Shown: piece after piece, positions 26,586 to 35,468 of the stretch
Layout: each line of letters starts with the position of its first letter
Position numbering within the stretch: position 1 is the stretch's first letter
Origin: Roseateles chitinivorans
GTDB lineage: Bacteria > Pseudomonadota > Gammaproteobacteria > Burkholderiales > Burkholderiaceae_C
Length of the DNA stretch: 64,000 nt
Direction of reading: 5' to 3'
Assembly: GCF_002761755.1 (NCBI RefSeq)
Contig: NZ_PEOG01000005.1
Coordinates: 120,535 to 184,534 of the forward strand
Position numbers and translations under genes: made by a program
Notes under the pieces: generated by a model
What the model saw: the letters and a program-made list of their open reading frames with translations, nothing else
Database searches by the model: none
Told to the model about the DNA's origin: nothing

Positions 26586-28112
26586 ATGACCGAATCCACC
26601 CCGACGCCAAGCCCCCGTTTCGACACGCTGCCGCTGGACCCCAAGCTGCTGCGTGCCGTGGCCGACCAGGGCTACGCGACGATGACGCCCATCCAGGCCA
26701 AGGCGATCCCGATCGTCCTGTCCGGCAAAGACGTGATGGGCGCCGCTCAGACCGGCACTGGCAAGACCGCCGCGTTCTCGATTCCGCTGCTGCAGCGCAT
26801 GCTCAAGCACGAGAACGCCTCGATGTCGCCCGCCCGCCATCCGGTGCGCGCCCTGGTGCTGGCCCCGACCCGCGAGCTGGCCGACCAGGTCGCCAACAAC
26901 GTCAAGGCCTACGCCAAGCACACGCAGCTGCGTGTGGCCTGCGTCTTCGGCGGCATCGACATGAAGCCCCAGACGCTGCAGCTCAAGGCCGGCGTCGAGG
27001 TGCTGATCGCCACGCCCGGCCGTCTGCTGGACCACATCGAAGCCAAGAACGCGGTGCTCAACCACGTCGAGTACGTGGTGCTCGACGAGGCGGACCGCAT
27101 GCTGGACATCGGCTTCCTGCCCGATCTGCAGCGCATCCTGAGCTACCTGCCCAAGACGCGCCAGACGCTGCTGTTCTCGGCGACCTTCTCGCCCGAGATC
27201 AAGAAGCTCGCGCAAAGCTACCTGCAGGAGCCGGAGCTGGTCGAGGTCGCGCGGCCGAACGCCACGGCCTCCACCGTCGAGCAGCGCTTCTTCAGCGTCG
27301 ACGACGACGACAAGCGCGCCGCGATCAAGCAGCTGCTGCGCCAGCGCGAGATCACGCAGTCGATCGTGTTCGTGAACTCCAAGTTGGGCGCGGCGCGCCT
27401 GGCTCGCGCCTTCGAGCGTGACGGCCTGAAGACCGCCGCGCTGCACGGCGACAAGTCGCAGGACGAGCGCCTGAAGTCGCTGGAAGCCTTCAAGCGGGGT
27501 GAGGTCGAGCTGCTGGTGGCCACCGACGTCGCCGCCCGCGGCCTGGACATCGCCGACCTGCCGGCCGTCTTCAACTTCGACGTGCCGTTCAACGCCGAGG
27601 ACTATGTGCACCGCATTGGCCGCACCGGCCGCGCCGGCGCCTCCGGCCTGGCCTTCACGCTGGTCACCAAGGCCGACGCCCGCCTGGTTGGCGAGATCGA
27701 GAAGCTGATCAAGCGCAAGCTGGACCTGGAGCCGATCGAGCTGGAAGGCGAGCGCCGCCGTTTCGAGCGCAGCGACCGCGGCGATCGGGGCGAGCGTTCC
27801 GACCGGGGCGAGCGGGGTGGTGATCGCGAGGATCGTGGCGAGCGCCGCGACTATCGCCGCGAGCGCGAGGACCGCCGCGACGAGGCCTACGGCTCGCACG
27901 CCTCGGCGCCGCGCGCGCCGCAGCGGCAGGCCTACGATCCGCTGTTCGACAAGCCTTACGAGGTCAGCGAACGCGCCGAGGCGCCGTCCTGGGAGAAGGG
28001 TGGTGCGCAGGCGCCGCGCAGCGGTCTGTCGGCCAACATCAAGCCGAAGAAGAAGGTGGCGGCGCTGTTCGGCGCCAAGAAGCCGCCGGTCACCGCGGAC
28101 AGCGAGTCCTGA
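26586..28112 (+). CDS. rhlE: DEAD-box ATP-dependent RNA helicase, RhlE type
   Basis: A 508-residue helicase. Motifs: F-upstream aromatic and Q motif (MTPIQAKAIP), Walker A AAQTGTGKT at residues 53-61, PTRELADQV, DEAD in YVVLDEADRML, SAT in LLFSATFS, and helicase-C elements VATDVAARGLDIADL and HRIGRTGRAG. From about residue 385 the tail is rich in arginine, aspartate and glycine (repeated ERSDRGDRGE-type units), a disordered RNA-binding extension common in beta-proteobacterial RhlE proteins. It acts in ribosome assembly or RNA decay. It is followed by a bidirectional terminator. Confidence 0.93.
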   Translation: MTESTPTPSPRFDTLPLDPKLLRAVADQGYATMTPIQAKAIPIVLSGKDVMGAAQTGTGKTAAFSIPLLQRMLKHENASMSPARHPVRALVLAPTRELADQVANNVKAYAKHTQLRVACVFGGIDMKPQTLQLKAGVEVLIATPGRLLDHIEAKNAVLNHVEYVVLDEADRMLDIGFLPDLQRILSYLPKTRQTLLFSATFSPEIKKLAQSYLQEPELVEVARPNATASTVEQRFFSVDDDDKRAAIKQLLRQREITQSIVFVNSKLGAARLARAFERDGLKTAALHGDKSQDERLKSLEAFKRGEVELLVATDVAARGLDIADLPAVFNFDVPFNAEDYVHRIGRTGRAGASGLAFTLVTKADARLVGEIEKLIKRKLDLEPIELEGERRRFERSDRGDRGERSDRGERGGDREDRGERRDYRREREDRRDEAYGSHASAPRAPQRQAYDPLFDKPYEVSERAEAPSWEKGGAQAPRSGLSANIKPKKKVAALFGAKKPPVTADSES

Positions 28113-28162
28113 GCGTCGAGCGGGCCGAGGCTGCGGCTGAGGTTCCGCTCCCCTGAATGAAG

Positions 28163-28193
28163 AAGGCCGGACCGCCGCGAGGCGTCCGGCCTT
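28163..28193. terminator. Bidirectional terminator between rhlE and the RsmI-like gene
   Basis: A perfect ten-base stem, AAGGCCGGAC (28163-28172) with GTCCGGCCTT (28184-28193), encloses an 11-base loop between two convergent genes. Short T-rich tails follow on both strands. Confidence 0.8.
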
Positions 28194-28211
28194 CGTTCAT
28201 GGCGCTCGTAG

Positions 28212-29003
28212 TCAGCGCACGCCGAGGATCGAGAACACCGCCGGCACCTTGTCGGCCAGCGCCCTCGGCGTCTTGCGCCATTGCGCCACCGTGGCCGTGT
28301 GGGTCCAGGCGTCCTTCAGGCTCAGGCCGCAGCTGACCGAGAGCGCGGTCGTCGGCTTCAGCGTCGCCAGCAGCGCCTGCAGCAACGCGCCGTTGCGATA
28401 GGGCGTCTCGATCATCAACTGGGTCTGCTGGTCCCGGGCGGAGGCCGCCTCCAACGCCTTGATGCGGGTCGCGCGCTCCGCCGCGTCGACCGGCAGGTAA
28501 CCGACGAAGGCGAAGCTCTGGCCATTCAGGCCGCTGGCCGCGACCGCCATCAGCAGCGAGCTGGGGCCTGTCAGCGGAACGACCTCCACGCCGGCGGCGT
28601 GTGCGGCCGCGACCAGGCGCGCGCCGGGATCCGCCACCGCCGGCATGCCGGCCTCGGAAATCAGTCCCAGGTCGTGGCCATCCAGCGCCGGTTGCAGCAG
28701 CGCCGCCCAGGCCTTGTCCTCGGCGGCGGCGCCGGCCGCGGCGGTCGCCGCCGGAGCACGACCCTTCGGCGGGCGGGGCAGTTCGTCGATCCGTTGCTCC
28801 TGCAGCGGCACCGAGAGCGGATGGATCGCGCCGACGCGCTTGAGGAAGGCCCGCGTGGTCTTGGCGTTCTCCGCCGCCCAGTGGGTGATGGCGGCGGCGC
28901 GGGCGAGCACCGCGTCGGGGAGGACTTCGCGCAGGTCGACCTCCTGGCCGTCCATGCCGAAATCGAGGGTGTTGGGAACGAGGAAGAGGCGGCCGCGGGT
29001 CAT
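28212..29003 (-). CDS. SAM-dependent methyltransferase, tetrapyrrole methylase/RsmI-like family
   Basis: A 263-residue protein. It starts MTRGRLFLVPNTLDFG and shows the TP-methylase landmarks LISEAGMPAVADPGARLV and VVPLTGPSSLLMAVAASGL, as in RsmI (16S rRNA 2'-O-methylation at C1402). Its first 90 residues differ from true RsmI (no standard LYVVATPIGNL), and many beta-proteobacteria carry such a paralogue beside maf and yceD-rpmF. The rRNA target is therefore uncertain. An alanine-rich linker lies near residues 85-95. Confidence 0.85.
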   Translation of the reverse strand: MTRGRLFLVPNTLDFGMDGQEVDLREVLPDAVLARAAAITHWAAENAKTTRAFLKRVGAIHPLSVPLQEQRIDELPRPPKGRAPAATAAAGAAAEDKAWAALLQPALDGHDLGLISEAGMPAVADPGARLVAAAHAAGVEVVPLTGPSSLLMAVAASGLNGQSFAFVGYLPVDAAERATRIKALEAASARDQQTQLMIETPYRNGALLQALLATLKPTTALSVSCGLSLKDAWTHTATVAQWRKTPRALADKVPAVFSILGVR

Positions 29004-29039
29004 CGGATGTTGGCAGTCAAGGTCGGAGAAGCGGGCGGT

Positions 29040-29642
29040 TCAGGCCAGTTGGCCCAGCACGTCGAGGCCGCCCTGGCGGAGCAGCGCGGCGGTGCGGATC
29101 AGCGGCAGGCCGATCAGCGCGGTGGGGTCGTCGGATTCGATCGCCTCGAGCAGCGCGATCCCCAGCCCTTCGGCCTTGGCGCTGCCGGCGCAGTCATACG
29201 GCTGCTCGGCGCGGAGGTAGCGCTCGATGTCGGCGTCGCTCAGGTCGCGGAAGCGCACGCGCACCGCCGCGAGGTCCTCGCCGACGAAGCCGGTCGCCGC
29301 GCAGACCACCGCGAGCGCGGTCTGGAACACCACGGTGCGGCCGCGCATCGCGCGCAGCTGCTGGATCGCCCGTTCGTGGGTGCCGGGTTTGCCGATCGGC
29401 TGGCCGTCCAGGTCGGCGACCTGGTCGGAGCCGATCACCAGCGCCTGGGGGAAGCGGGCCGCCACGGCCTGCGCCTTGGCCAGCGCCAGCCGGCGCGCGA
29501 GCGCCTCGGGCGATTCGCCGGGGCGAGGCGTCTCGTCGACCTCCGGTGCCGCGGTCTCGAAGGGCAGTCGCAGGCGCTCCAGCAGCTCGCGCCGATAGCG
29601 GGAGGTGGAACCCAGGATCAGCGGGCGGGGAAGGGCAGTCAT
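29040..29642 (-). CDS. Maf-like nucleoside triphosphate pyrophosphatase (YceF type)
   Basis: A 200-residue Maf-family enzyme. Visible motifs: LILGSTSRYRRELLERL with the substrate-binding S-R, VDETPRPGESPEALARRLAL, and VIGSDQVADLDGQPIGKPGT. The SDQV signature fits the YceF group, which hydrolyses 7-methyl-GTP, rather than the dTTP/UTP group. ATG 29642 is used; an in-frame GTG at 29660 would add six residues. It is divergent from yceD with about 50 bases between starts. Confidence 0.88.
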   Translation of the reverse strand: MTALPRPLILGSTSRYRRELLERLRLPFETAAPEVDETPRPGESPEALARRLALAKAQAVAARFPQALVIGSDQVADLDGQPIGKPGTHERAIQQLRAMRGRTVVFQTALAVVCAATGFVGEDLAAVRVRFRDLSDADIERYLRAEQPYDCAGSAKAEGLGIALLEAIESDDPTALIGLPLIRTAALLRQGGLDVLGQLA

Positions 29643-29678
29643 GGGGCGGGATTCTCCCACCCGGGCGAAGCCGGCTCG

Positions 29679-29684
29679 TACACT
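29679..29684 (+). promoter_or_regulatory. -10-like TACACT upstream of yceD
   Basis: TACACT followed by TGCGCCCC ends eight bases before the yceD ATG at 29693. It is the same arrangement seen before the WecA-like gene at 25341. No convincing -35 is visible. Confidence 0.35.
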
Positions 29685-29692
29685 TGCGCCCC

Positions 29693-30253
29693 ATGAAACC
29701 GCGTTCGTTCGATCCCCTGAAGCTCGATGTCGAGGCCTTCGCCCGGGAGGGCGCCTCGCTCGAGGGCGAGTGGCCCGCCACCAGTCTCCCGCGCCTGGCC
29801 GAGTCGGCCGCGCCCGAGTCCGATCCGGCCCACTGGCCGCCCGTCCGGTGGTCCACCCGGGGCGAAACCCGCACCCCGAAGGGCGGCGAGCCGCAGATCT
29901 GGCTCGAGCTCGGCGCCGAGGCGCAGGTCGCGCTGACCTGCCAGCGCTGCCTGAAGCCGGTGCGCGAGGACCTGGCGGTGTCGCGCTGGTTCCGCTTCGT
30001 CAAGGACGAGGACATGGCCGCGGAACTGGACATGGACTCGGACGACGACGTGCTCGCGCTGGCGCGCCACCTCAACCTGCGCGAGCTGGTCGAGGACGAG
30101 TTGCTGCTCGAGCTGCCGGTGGTGCCGCGTCACGACGAGTGCCCGGAGCCGCTGCCGCACGCCAATGTCGAGGAGGACGAGGCGCCTGAAGAGGAGCGTC
30201 CGAACCCGTTCGCCGCGCTGGCCGCGCTGAAGAAGGGCGGCGGCAAGGCTTGA
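29693..30253 (+). CDS. yceD: YceD/DUF177 family 23S rRNA accumulation protein
   Basis: A 186-residue acidic protein. The conserved core is LTCQRCLKPVREDLAV with its CxxC pair, followed by the acidic D-rich region and ELVEDELLLELPVVPRHDEC. YceD proteins are required for normal 23S rRNA accumulation and are almost always encoded just before rpmF, as here. A long acidic tail ends in NPFAALAALKKGG, the usual C-terminus. Start chosen at ATG 29693 since the longer frame overlaps the divergent maf gene. Confidence 0.92.
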   Translation: MKPRSFDPLKLDVEAFAREGASLEGEWPATSLPRLAESAAPESDPAHWPPVRWSTRGETRTPKGGEPQIWLELGAEAQVALTCQRCLKPVREDLAVSRWFRFVKDEDMAAELDMDSDDDVLALARHLNLRELVEDELLLELPVVPRHDECPEPLPHANVEEDEAPEEERPNPFAALAALKKGGGKA

Positions 30254-30340
30254 GGTCGGCGGCGGGCCCATGGCGCCGGCCGGCGCCGCGACCTTGTGCC
30301 CGCGTGCGGTGCCGATCGTGCAAGGAGTTCACCGCGTGGA

Positions 30341-30370
30341 TTGCCGTCCAGATGCCCGCTGTGCTATAGT
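30341..30370 (+). promoter_or_regulatory. sigma70-type promoter for rpmF
   Basis: TTGCCG (30341-30346) and TATAGT (30365-30370) are separated by 18 bases, the clearest sigma70 promoter in the window. It gives a leader of about 160 bases before the rpmF ATG at 30539. Confidence 0.7.
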
Positions 30371-30538
30371 TTCCGGCTTTCCCGGTTCGAAATGGCCGCT
30401 CATGTGGGCGGCCCGCCGGGACCGAGGCGTCGGTAGCGGAGCATCCTCGTGGGATCCGCGGCACAGCTCGAGTTCTCTCGAGAGCCCGAGCAAGCCTCGA
30501 ACCACCGAAGCCAGCCGAAGCCTTTAGGAGAATCAATC

Positions 30539-30724
30539 ATGGCCGTTCAGCAAAACAAGAAGTCCCCGTCGAAGCGTGGCATGCACCGCTCGCACAACGC
30601 CCTGGGCACCCCGGGCACCGCGATCGAGCCGACCACCGGTGAAGTGCATCTGCGCCACCACATCAGCCCCAACGGCTTCTATCGTGGCCGCAAGGTGCTG
30701 AAGACCAAGGCCGACGCCGCCTGA
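30539..30724 (+). CDS. rpmF: 50S ribosomal protein L32
   Basis: A 61-residue L32 starting [20 protein letters not shown], with the usual basic N-terminus and [12 protein letters not shown] end. This version lacks the zinc-binding cysteines present in some L32 proteins. A TAGGAGA ribosome-binding site lies eight bases upstream of the ATG. It has its own promoter and a terminator hairpin downstream, in the conserved yceD-rpmF-plsX order. Confidence 0.98.
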   Translation: MAVQQNKKSPSKRGMHRSHNALGTPGTAIEPTTGEVHLRHHISPNGFYRGRKVLKTKADAA

Positions 30725-30790
30725 TCGACGCGATCAGCCGGTCAGGAAGCCGCCGCACGGCGCCTTCCGCCTGGTCCTCACGACAAGAAG

Positions 30791-30825
30791 AAAGCCCGGT
30801 TCAGCGCCTCGCGTTGCCGGGCTTT
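30791..30825 (+). terminator. Hairpin terminator after rpmF
   Basis: A nine-base perfect stem AAAGCCCGG (30791-30799) / CCGGGCTTT (30817-30825), followed by a T-rich stretch (cgcattttc). It may give partial read-through, since plsX lies downstream in the usual operon. Confidence 0.75.
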
Positions 30826-30850
30826 CGCATTTTCGTTGATTCCCGTAGCT

Positions 30851-30890
30851 CTCCGTCGACTTCTGTCGACTTCCGTCGATCTCCGTCGTC
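30851..30890. repeat. Four 10-bp tandem repeats upstream of plsX
   Basis: Consecutive ten-base units ctccgtcgac, ttctgtcgac, ttccgtcgat and ctccgtcgtc run head to tail; a weak fifth follows. The rest of the 293-base rpmF-plsX gap holds the rpmF terminator and no evident gene. Confidence 0.75.
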
Positions 30891-31017
30891 TTTCCGTCCC
30901 CACCGCGCGTGCCTGGAATGCCCCGGGCGCGTGAGCCGGATGGGTCCGGCTGTCGCGCACGCTTCTTGCGAGGTCGCTACAGTCGCACCTTCGACCGGTG
31001 ATTCTTCTCAGGTTTCG

Positions 31018-32151
31018 ATGACCGCAATTCCCGCCACCCGCTCATCGCCCTCCGCCGAGCCGCTTCGTCTGGCGGTGGATTGCATGGGCGGCGATCACGG
31101 CCCCGCCGTGACGCTTCCCGCCTGCCGGGCCTTCCTCGCCGCGCATCCGCAAGCGGAGCTGCTGCTGGTCGGCCTGCCCGAGGCGCTCCAGGAAGCGGCC
31201 GCCTGGCCGCGCGTGCGCATCGTCCCCGCCAGCGAGGTCGTCAGCATGGAGGATCCGATCGAGGTCGCGCTGCGCCGCAAGAAGGACTCGTCGATGCGGG
31301 TGGCGATCTCGCAGCTCAAGCCGGGCAAGGACGGGACGCCGGCGCTCGCGCAGGCCTGTGTCTCCGCCGGCAACACCGGCGCGCTGATGGCGGTCGCCAA
31401 GTACCTGCTCAAGACGCTCGAAGGCATCGACCGGCCGGCGATCGCCACGGTGATGCCCAACCAGGTCGGCGGCTTCACCACCGTGCTGGACCTCGGCGCC
31501 AACGTCGACTGCGGCCCGGAGCACCTGCTGCAGTTCGCCGTCATGGGCAGCGCGCTGGTGTCGGCGGTGGACGGCAAGGAGAACCCGAGCGTCGGCCTGC
31601 TGAACATCGGCGAGGAAATGATCAAGGGCAACGAGACCATCAAGCGCGCCGGCGAACTGCTGCGCGAGGTCGCCGCCCATGACCAGCTCAACTTCCACGG
31701 CAATGTCGAGGGCAACGACATCTTCAAGGGCACGACCGATGTCGTCGTCTGCGACGGATTCGTCGGCAATGTCGCGCTCAAGACCGCCGAGGGGCTGGCC
31801 AGCATGATCTCCAGCTTCATCAAGGCGGAGTTCACCCGCAGCGCCTGGACCAAGCTGATCGCGCTGCTGGCGATGCCGGTGCTGCAGCGCTTCAAGAACC
31901 GCGTCGACCACCGCCGCTTCAACGGCGCGGCGCTGCTGGGCCTGCGCGGACTGGTCTTCAAGAGCCACGGCTCGGCCGATGCCTTCGCTTTCGAGCAGGC
32001 CTTGAACCGGGCGTATGATGCGGCCCGCAACCGGCTCCTAGACCGGGTTCACGATCGCATCGTCGCGACGCTGCAGGCGCTCCCCGCGCCGGCCAATGAG
32101 GAGGGCGTCGATGCTGGAGACAAGGCGGCCGCCGCCGCCCACGCTGCATGA
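31018..32151 (+). CDS. plsX: Phosphate acyltransferase PlsX
   Basis: A 377-residue PlsX, which makes acyl-phosphate from acyl-ACP for phospholipid synthesis. Family landmarks: [70 protein letters not shown], and [20 protein letters not shown]. It is slightly longer than usual because of an alanine-rich tail (residues 355-377). ATG 31018 is used since the open frame upstream runs into the leader. Its stop overlaps the fabH start (ATGA). Confidence 0.97.
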   Translation: MTAIPATRSSPSAEPLRLAVDCMGGDHGPAVTLPACRAFLAAHPQAELLLVGLPEALQEAAAWPRVRIVPASEVVSMEDPIEVALRRKKDSSMRVAISQLKPGKDGTPALAQACVSAGNTGALMAVAKYLLKTLEGIDRPAIATVMPNQVGGFTTVLDLGANVDCGPEHLLQFAVMGSALVSAVDGKENPSVGLLNIGEEMIKGNETIKRAGELLREVAAHDQLNFHGNVEGNDIFKGTTDVVVCDGFVGNVALKTAEGLASMISSFIKAEFTRSAWTKLIALLAMPVLQRFKNRVDHRRFNGAALLGLRGLVFKSHGSADAFAFEQALNRAYDAARNRLLDRVHDRIVATLQALPAPANEEGVDAGDKAAAAAHAA

Positions 32152-33137
32152 CCACTGCTTCCAAGCGCCATACCCGCATCCTCGGCACCGGCAGCTACCT
32201 GCCCGCCAACCGCGTCACCAACGCGGCCCTCGCGGAACGCCTCGCCCGCGACGGGATCGAGACCTCCCATGAATGGATCGTCGAGCGGACCGGCATCCAC
32301 GCCCGTCACTTCGCCGACCCGCAAGTCACCGCCAGCGATCTCGCCCTGCCCGCGTCGCTCGCGGCGCTCGAATCGGCCGGCGTCCACGCCGACGAGATCG
32401 ACCTGATCATCGTCGCCACGTCCACGCCGGACATGGTCTTCCCGTCCACCGCCTGCCTGCTGCAGCAGAAGCTCGGCATCCATGGCTGCGCCGCCTTCGA
32501 CGTGCAGGCCGTGTGCTCCGGCTTCGTCTACGCGCTGACCGTTGCCGACGCGATGATCAAGAGCGGCGCCGCGACCAAGGCGCTGGTGGTCGGCGCGGAA
32601 GTGTTCTCGCGCATCCTCGACTTCAAGGACCGCACCACCTGCGTGCTGTTCGGCGACGGCGCCGGAGCGGTGGTCGTGGGCGCCAGCGACGAGCCCGGCA
32701 TCCTCGCCAGCGAGCTCCATGCCGACGGCCGCCATGCCGACATCCTCTGCACCCCCGGCACCGTGTCCGGCGGCGAAGTGCTCGGCCATCCGCTGCTGAA
32801 GATGGACGGCCAGGCGGTGTTCAAGCTGGCGGTGGGCGTGCTCGAGAAGGTGGCCCGTTCGGTCCTGGACAAGGCCGGCCGCACCGATGCGGACATCGAT
32901 TGGCTGATCCCCCATCAGGCCAACATCCGGATCATGCAGGGCACCGCCAAGAAGCTGAAGATGTCGCTGGACAAGCTGATCGTGACCGTCGACGAACACG
33001 GCAACACCTCGGCCGCCTCGATCCCGCTGGCTTTCGACGTCGCGGTGCGCGCCGGCAAGATCAAGCGCGGCGACACGGTGATGCTGGAAGGCGTCGGCGG
33101 CGGCTTCACCTGGGGTGCGGTGCTGCTGGATTACTGA
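32148..33137 (+). CDS. fabH: 3-oxoacyl-ACP synthase III
   Basis: A 329-residue FabH, which condenses acetyl-CoA with malonyl-ACP to start fatty-acid synthesis. The catalytic triad is complete: C123 in QAVCSGF, H256 in PHQAN and N286 in HGNTSAAS. The N-terminal [15 protein letters not shown] is typical. It is translationally coupled to plsX by a four-base overlap. Confidence 0.98.
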   Translation: MTTASKRHTRILGTGSYLPANRVTNAALAERLARDGIETSHEWIVERTGIHARHFADPQVTASDLALPASLAALESAGVHADEIDLIIVATSTPDMVFPSTACLLQQKLGIHGCAAFDVQAVCSGFVYALTVADAMIKSGAATKALVVGAEVFSRILDFKDRTTCVLFGDGAGAVVVGASDEPGILASELHADGRHADILCTPGTVSGGEVLGHPLLKMDGQAVFKLAVGVLEKVARSVLDKAGRTDADIDWLIPHQANIRIMQGTAKKLKMSLDKLIVTVDEHGNTSAASIPLAFDVAVRAGKIKRGDTVMLEGVGGGFTWGAVLLDY

Positions 33138-33187
33138 TGCCTGCTTGACGCCGGCTCGTCCGGCCTTTCGACGTGTCGCCTTGAACC

Positions 33188-33205
33188 AGGCGGCGCCCGC
33201 CGCCT
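33188..33205 (+). other. GC hairpin in the fabH-fabD gap
   Basis: AGGCGGC (33188-33194) pairs with GCCGCCT (33199-33205) around a GCCC loop. There is no T tract, so it is a weak or Rho-assisted pause candidate at most. The rest of the 180-base gap shows nothing I can name. Confidence 0.35.
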
Positions 33206-33317
33206 CCGCGACTGCGTCGATGCGCGACGCATGCGGTGACGGTGCGGGTGTCGCCCTCCTCCGGGCCGTCGCCCGCGCCGCTCCCTCCCGATTCGTTAGC
33301 TTCAGATTCCAACCGCC

Positions 33318-34259
33318 ATGAGCAAGAACTTCGCATTCGTCTTCCCCGGCCAGGGCTCGCAATCGGTGGGCATGCTGGACGCCTGGGGCGATCACCCGGA
33401 AGTCGTCCGCACGCTGGCCGAGGCCTCCGCCGCGCTGGGCGAGGACATCGGCGCGCTGATCAAGAACGGTCCCAAGGAACAACTGGACCTGACGACCAAC
33501 ACGCAGCCGGTGATGCTGACCGCCGGTGTCGCCAACTACCGCGCCTGGATCGCCGAGACCGGCCTGGTGCCGTCGGCGGCCGCCGGCCACTCGCTGGGCG
33601 AGTACACGGCGCTGGTCGCCGCCGGTGCGCTGAGTCTGTCCGACGCGCTGCCGCTGGTGCGCTTCCGCGCGCAGGCAATGCAGGAGGCGGTGCCGGTGGG
33701 CACCGGCGCGATGTCCGCCATCCTGGGCCTGGACGCAGCCACGGTGCGCCAGGTCTGCCAACAGGTCGCCGCAGAATCGAGCGAGGTCGTCGAGGCGGTC
33801 AACTTCAACGACCCGAAGCAGACGGTGATCGCCGGCTCGAAGGCGGGCGTGGAGAAGGCCAATGAGGCGCTCAAGGCCGCGGGCGCCAAGCGCGCGCTGC
33901 CGCTGCCGGTGTCCGCGCCCTTCCACTCCAGCCTGATGAAGCCGGCTGCCGACCGCCTGCGCGAGAAGCTGGCCGCGGTCGCCTTCCAGCCAGCCGCCTT
34001 CCCGGTGATCAACAACATCGACGTCGCCGTGACCGACGACGTCGAGGCGCTGCGCGACGCGCTCTTCCGCCAGGCCTTCGGTCCGGTGCGCTGGGTCGAG
34101 GTGGTGCAGGCGCTCAAGGCGCGTGGCCTGACCACCGTCATCGAATGCGGCCCCGGCAAGGTGCTGGCCGGCATGGCCAAGCGCATCGATGCCGAACTGG
34201 CCAGCGCCACGGTGCTCGACCCCGCCTCGCTGGCCGAAGCCAAGGCGCTGCTGGCCTGA
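33318..34259 (+). CDS. fabD: Malonyl-CoA:ACP transacylase
   Basis: A 313-residue FabD, which loads malonyl groups on AcpP. It starts FAFVFPGQGSQSVGML; the nucleophile is S92 in AAGHSLGEYTALVA and the histidine lies in LPVSAPFHSSLM. The active-site glutamine is in PGQGSQ. It occupies its usual place between fabH and fabG. Confidence 0.98.
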   Translation: MSKNFAFVFPGQGSQSVGMLDAWGDHPEVVRTLAEASAALGEDIGALIKNGPKEQLDLTTNTQPVMLTAGVANYRAWIAETGLVPSAAAGHSLGEYTALVAAGALSLSDALPLVRFRAQAMQEAVPVGTGAMSAILGLDAATVRQVCQQVAAESSEVVEAVNFNDPKQTVIAGSKAGVEKANEALKAAGAKRALPLPVSAPFHSSLMKPAADRLREKLAAVAFQPAAFPVINNIDVAVTDDVEALRDALFRQAFGPVRWVEVVQALKARGLTTVIECGPGKVLAGMAKRIDAELASATVLDPASLAEAKALLA

Positions 34260-34298
34260 AGCCTGAATTCCCCTCCCTGAATCCCTCCGAGGTTCCCC

Positions 34299-35036
34299 AT
34301 GTCCGATAACAAGCAAGTGGCCCTGGTGACCGGTGCCAGCCGCGGCATCGGCCGCGCGATCGCGCTGACGCTGGCCCAGAAGGGCTACGTGGTGATCGGC
34401 ACCGCGACCAGCGAGTCCGGCGCGCAGGCCATCACCGAGGCGCTGGCGCCGCACGGCGGCCGCGGCGCGGTGCTCAACGTCAATGACGGCGCGGCCGTCG
34501 ATGCGCTGATCGACACGATCGTCAAGCAGGACGGCGGCATCCAGGTGCTGGTCAACAACGCCGGCATCACCAAGGACATGCTCGCCATGCGCCTCAAGGA
34601 CGAGGACTGGGACGCCGTCCTGGACACCAACCTGAAGGCCGTCTTCCGGGCCAGTCGCGCGGTGATGCGGCCGATGATGAAGCAGCGCTACGGTCGCATC
34701 ATCAACATCACCTCGGTGGTGGGCGCCTCCGGCAACGCCGGGCAGGCCAACTACGCGGCCGCCAAGGCCGGCGTGGCGGGCATGACGCGTGCCCTCGCAC
34801 GGGAACTGGGCAGCCGCTCGATCACGGTGAACTGCGTCGCCCCCGGCTTCATCGCCACCGACATGACCGACGTGCTGCCGGAGGCGCAGAAGACCGCGCT
34901 GCTGGCGCAGATTCCCGCGGGCCGCCTGGGCGACCCGGCCGAGATCGCACATGCGGTGGCGTTCCTGGCGTCGCCCGAGGCGGGCTACATCACAGGCGTC
35001 GAGCTGCATGTCAACGGCGGCATGTACATGAATTGA
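34299..35036 (+). CDS. fabG: 3-oxoacyl-ACP reductase
   Basis: A 245-residue classical SDR: TGASRGIGRAIA cofactor motif, NNAGITKDMLAMRL, catalytic serine/tyrosine/lysine as NITSVVGASGNAGQANYAAAKAG, and FIATDMTDVLP. This is the housekeeping FabG, distinct from the paralogue at 21034. It is followed by a 183-base gap containing the acpP control region. Confidence 0.98.
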   Translation: MSDNKQVALVTGASRGIGRAIALTLAQKGYVVIGTATSESGAQAITEALAPHGGRGAVLNVNDGAAVDALIDTIVKQDGGIQVLVNNAGITKDMLAMRLKDEDWDAVLDTNLKAVFRASRAVMRPMMKQRYGRIINITSVVGASGNAGQANYAAAKAGVAGMTRALARELGSRSITVNCVAPGFIATDMTDVLPEAQKTALLAQIPAGRLGDPAEIAHAVAFLASPEAGYITGVELHVNGGMYMN

Positions 35037-35167
35037 GGTGGAAGCCGCCCCTCGCGGGCGGGCCACCCACCGGATTCACCCGGCCGGTGTGGGGCTGATA
35101 GAGTGCGAGCGCGCGCCGTATCCCTCGAGGAAGGCGCGCCTCGGGAGGTCCGAACTAGGGGCGCCAC

Positions 35168-35183
35168 TCTAAGGCCTTAGAAT
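35168..35183. promoter_or_regulatory. Palindrome overlapping a -10-like site upstream of acpP
   Basis: TCTAAGGCCTTAGA (35168-35181) is a perfect 14-base palindrome. It overlaps TAGAAT (35178-35183), the best -10 candidate before acpP, whose ATG is at 35220. The candidate -35 is weak. This is the arrangement expected of an operator, but no repressor family can be named. Confidence 0.45.
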
Positions 35184-35198
35184 CCCGGGTTGTTCTAG

Positions 35199-35459
<261 letters not shown>

Positions 35460-35468
35460 GCAAGCAGC

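Noticed and set aside
30966..30983. Promoter TTGCGA/TACAGT before plsX
   Set aside because: The elements are only six bases apart, far too close for a sigma70 promoter.
32049..35066. Very long open frame (over 1000 codons) on the minus strand across the fab genes
   Set aside because: It is antisense to plsX, fabH, fabD and fabG, which have intact catalytic residues. Its product is low-complexity and matches no family; long antisense frames are expected at this GC content.
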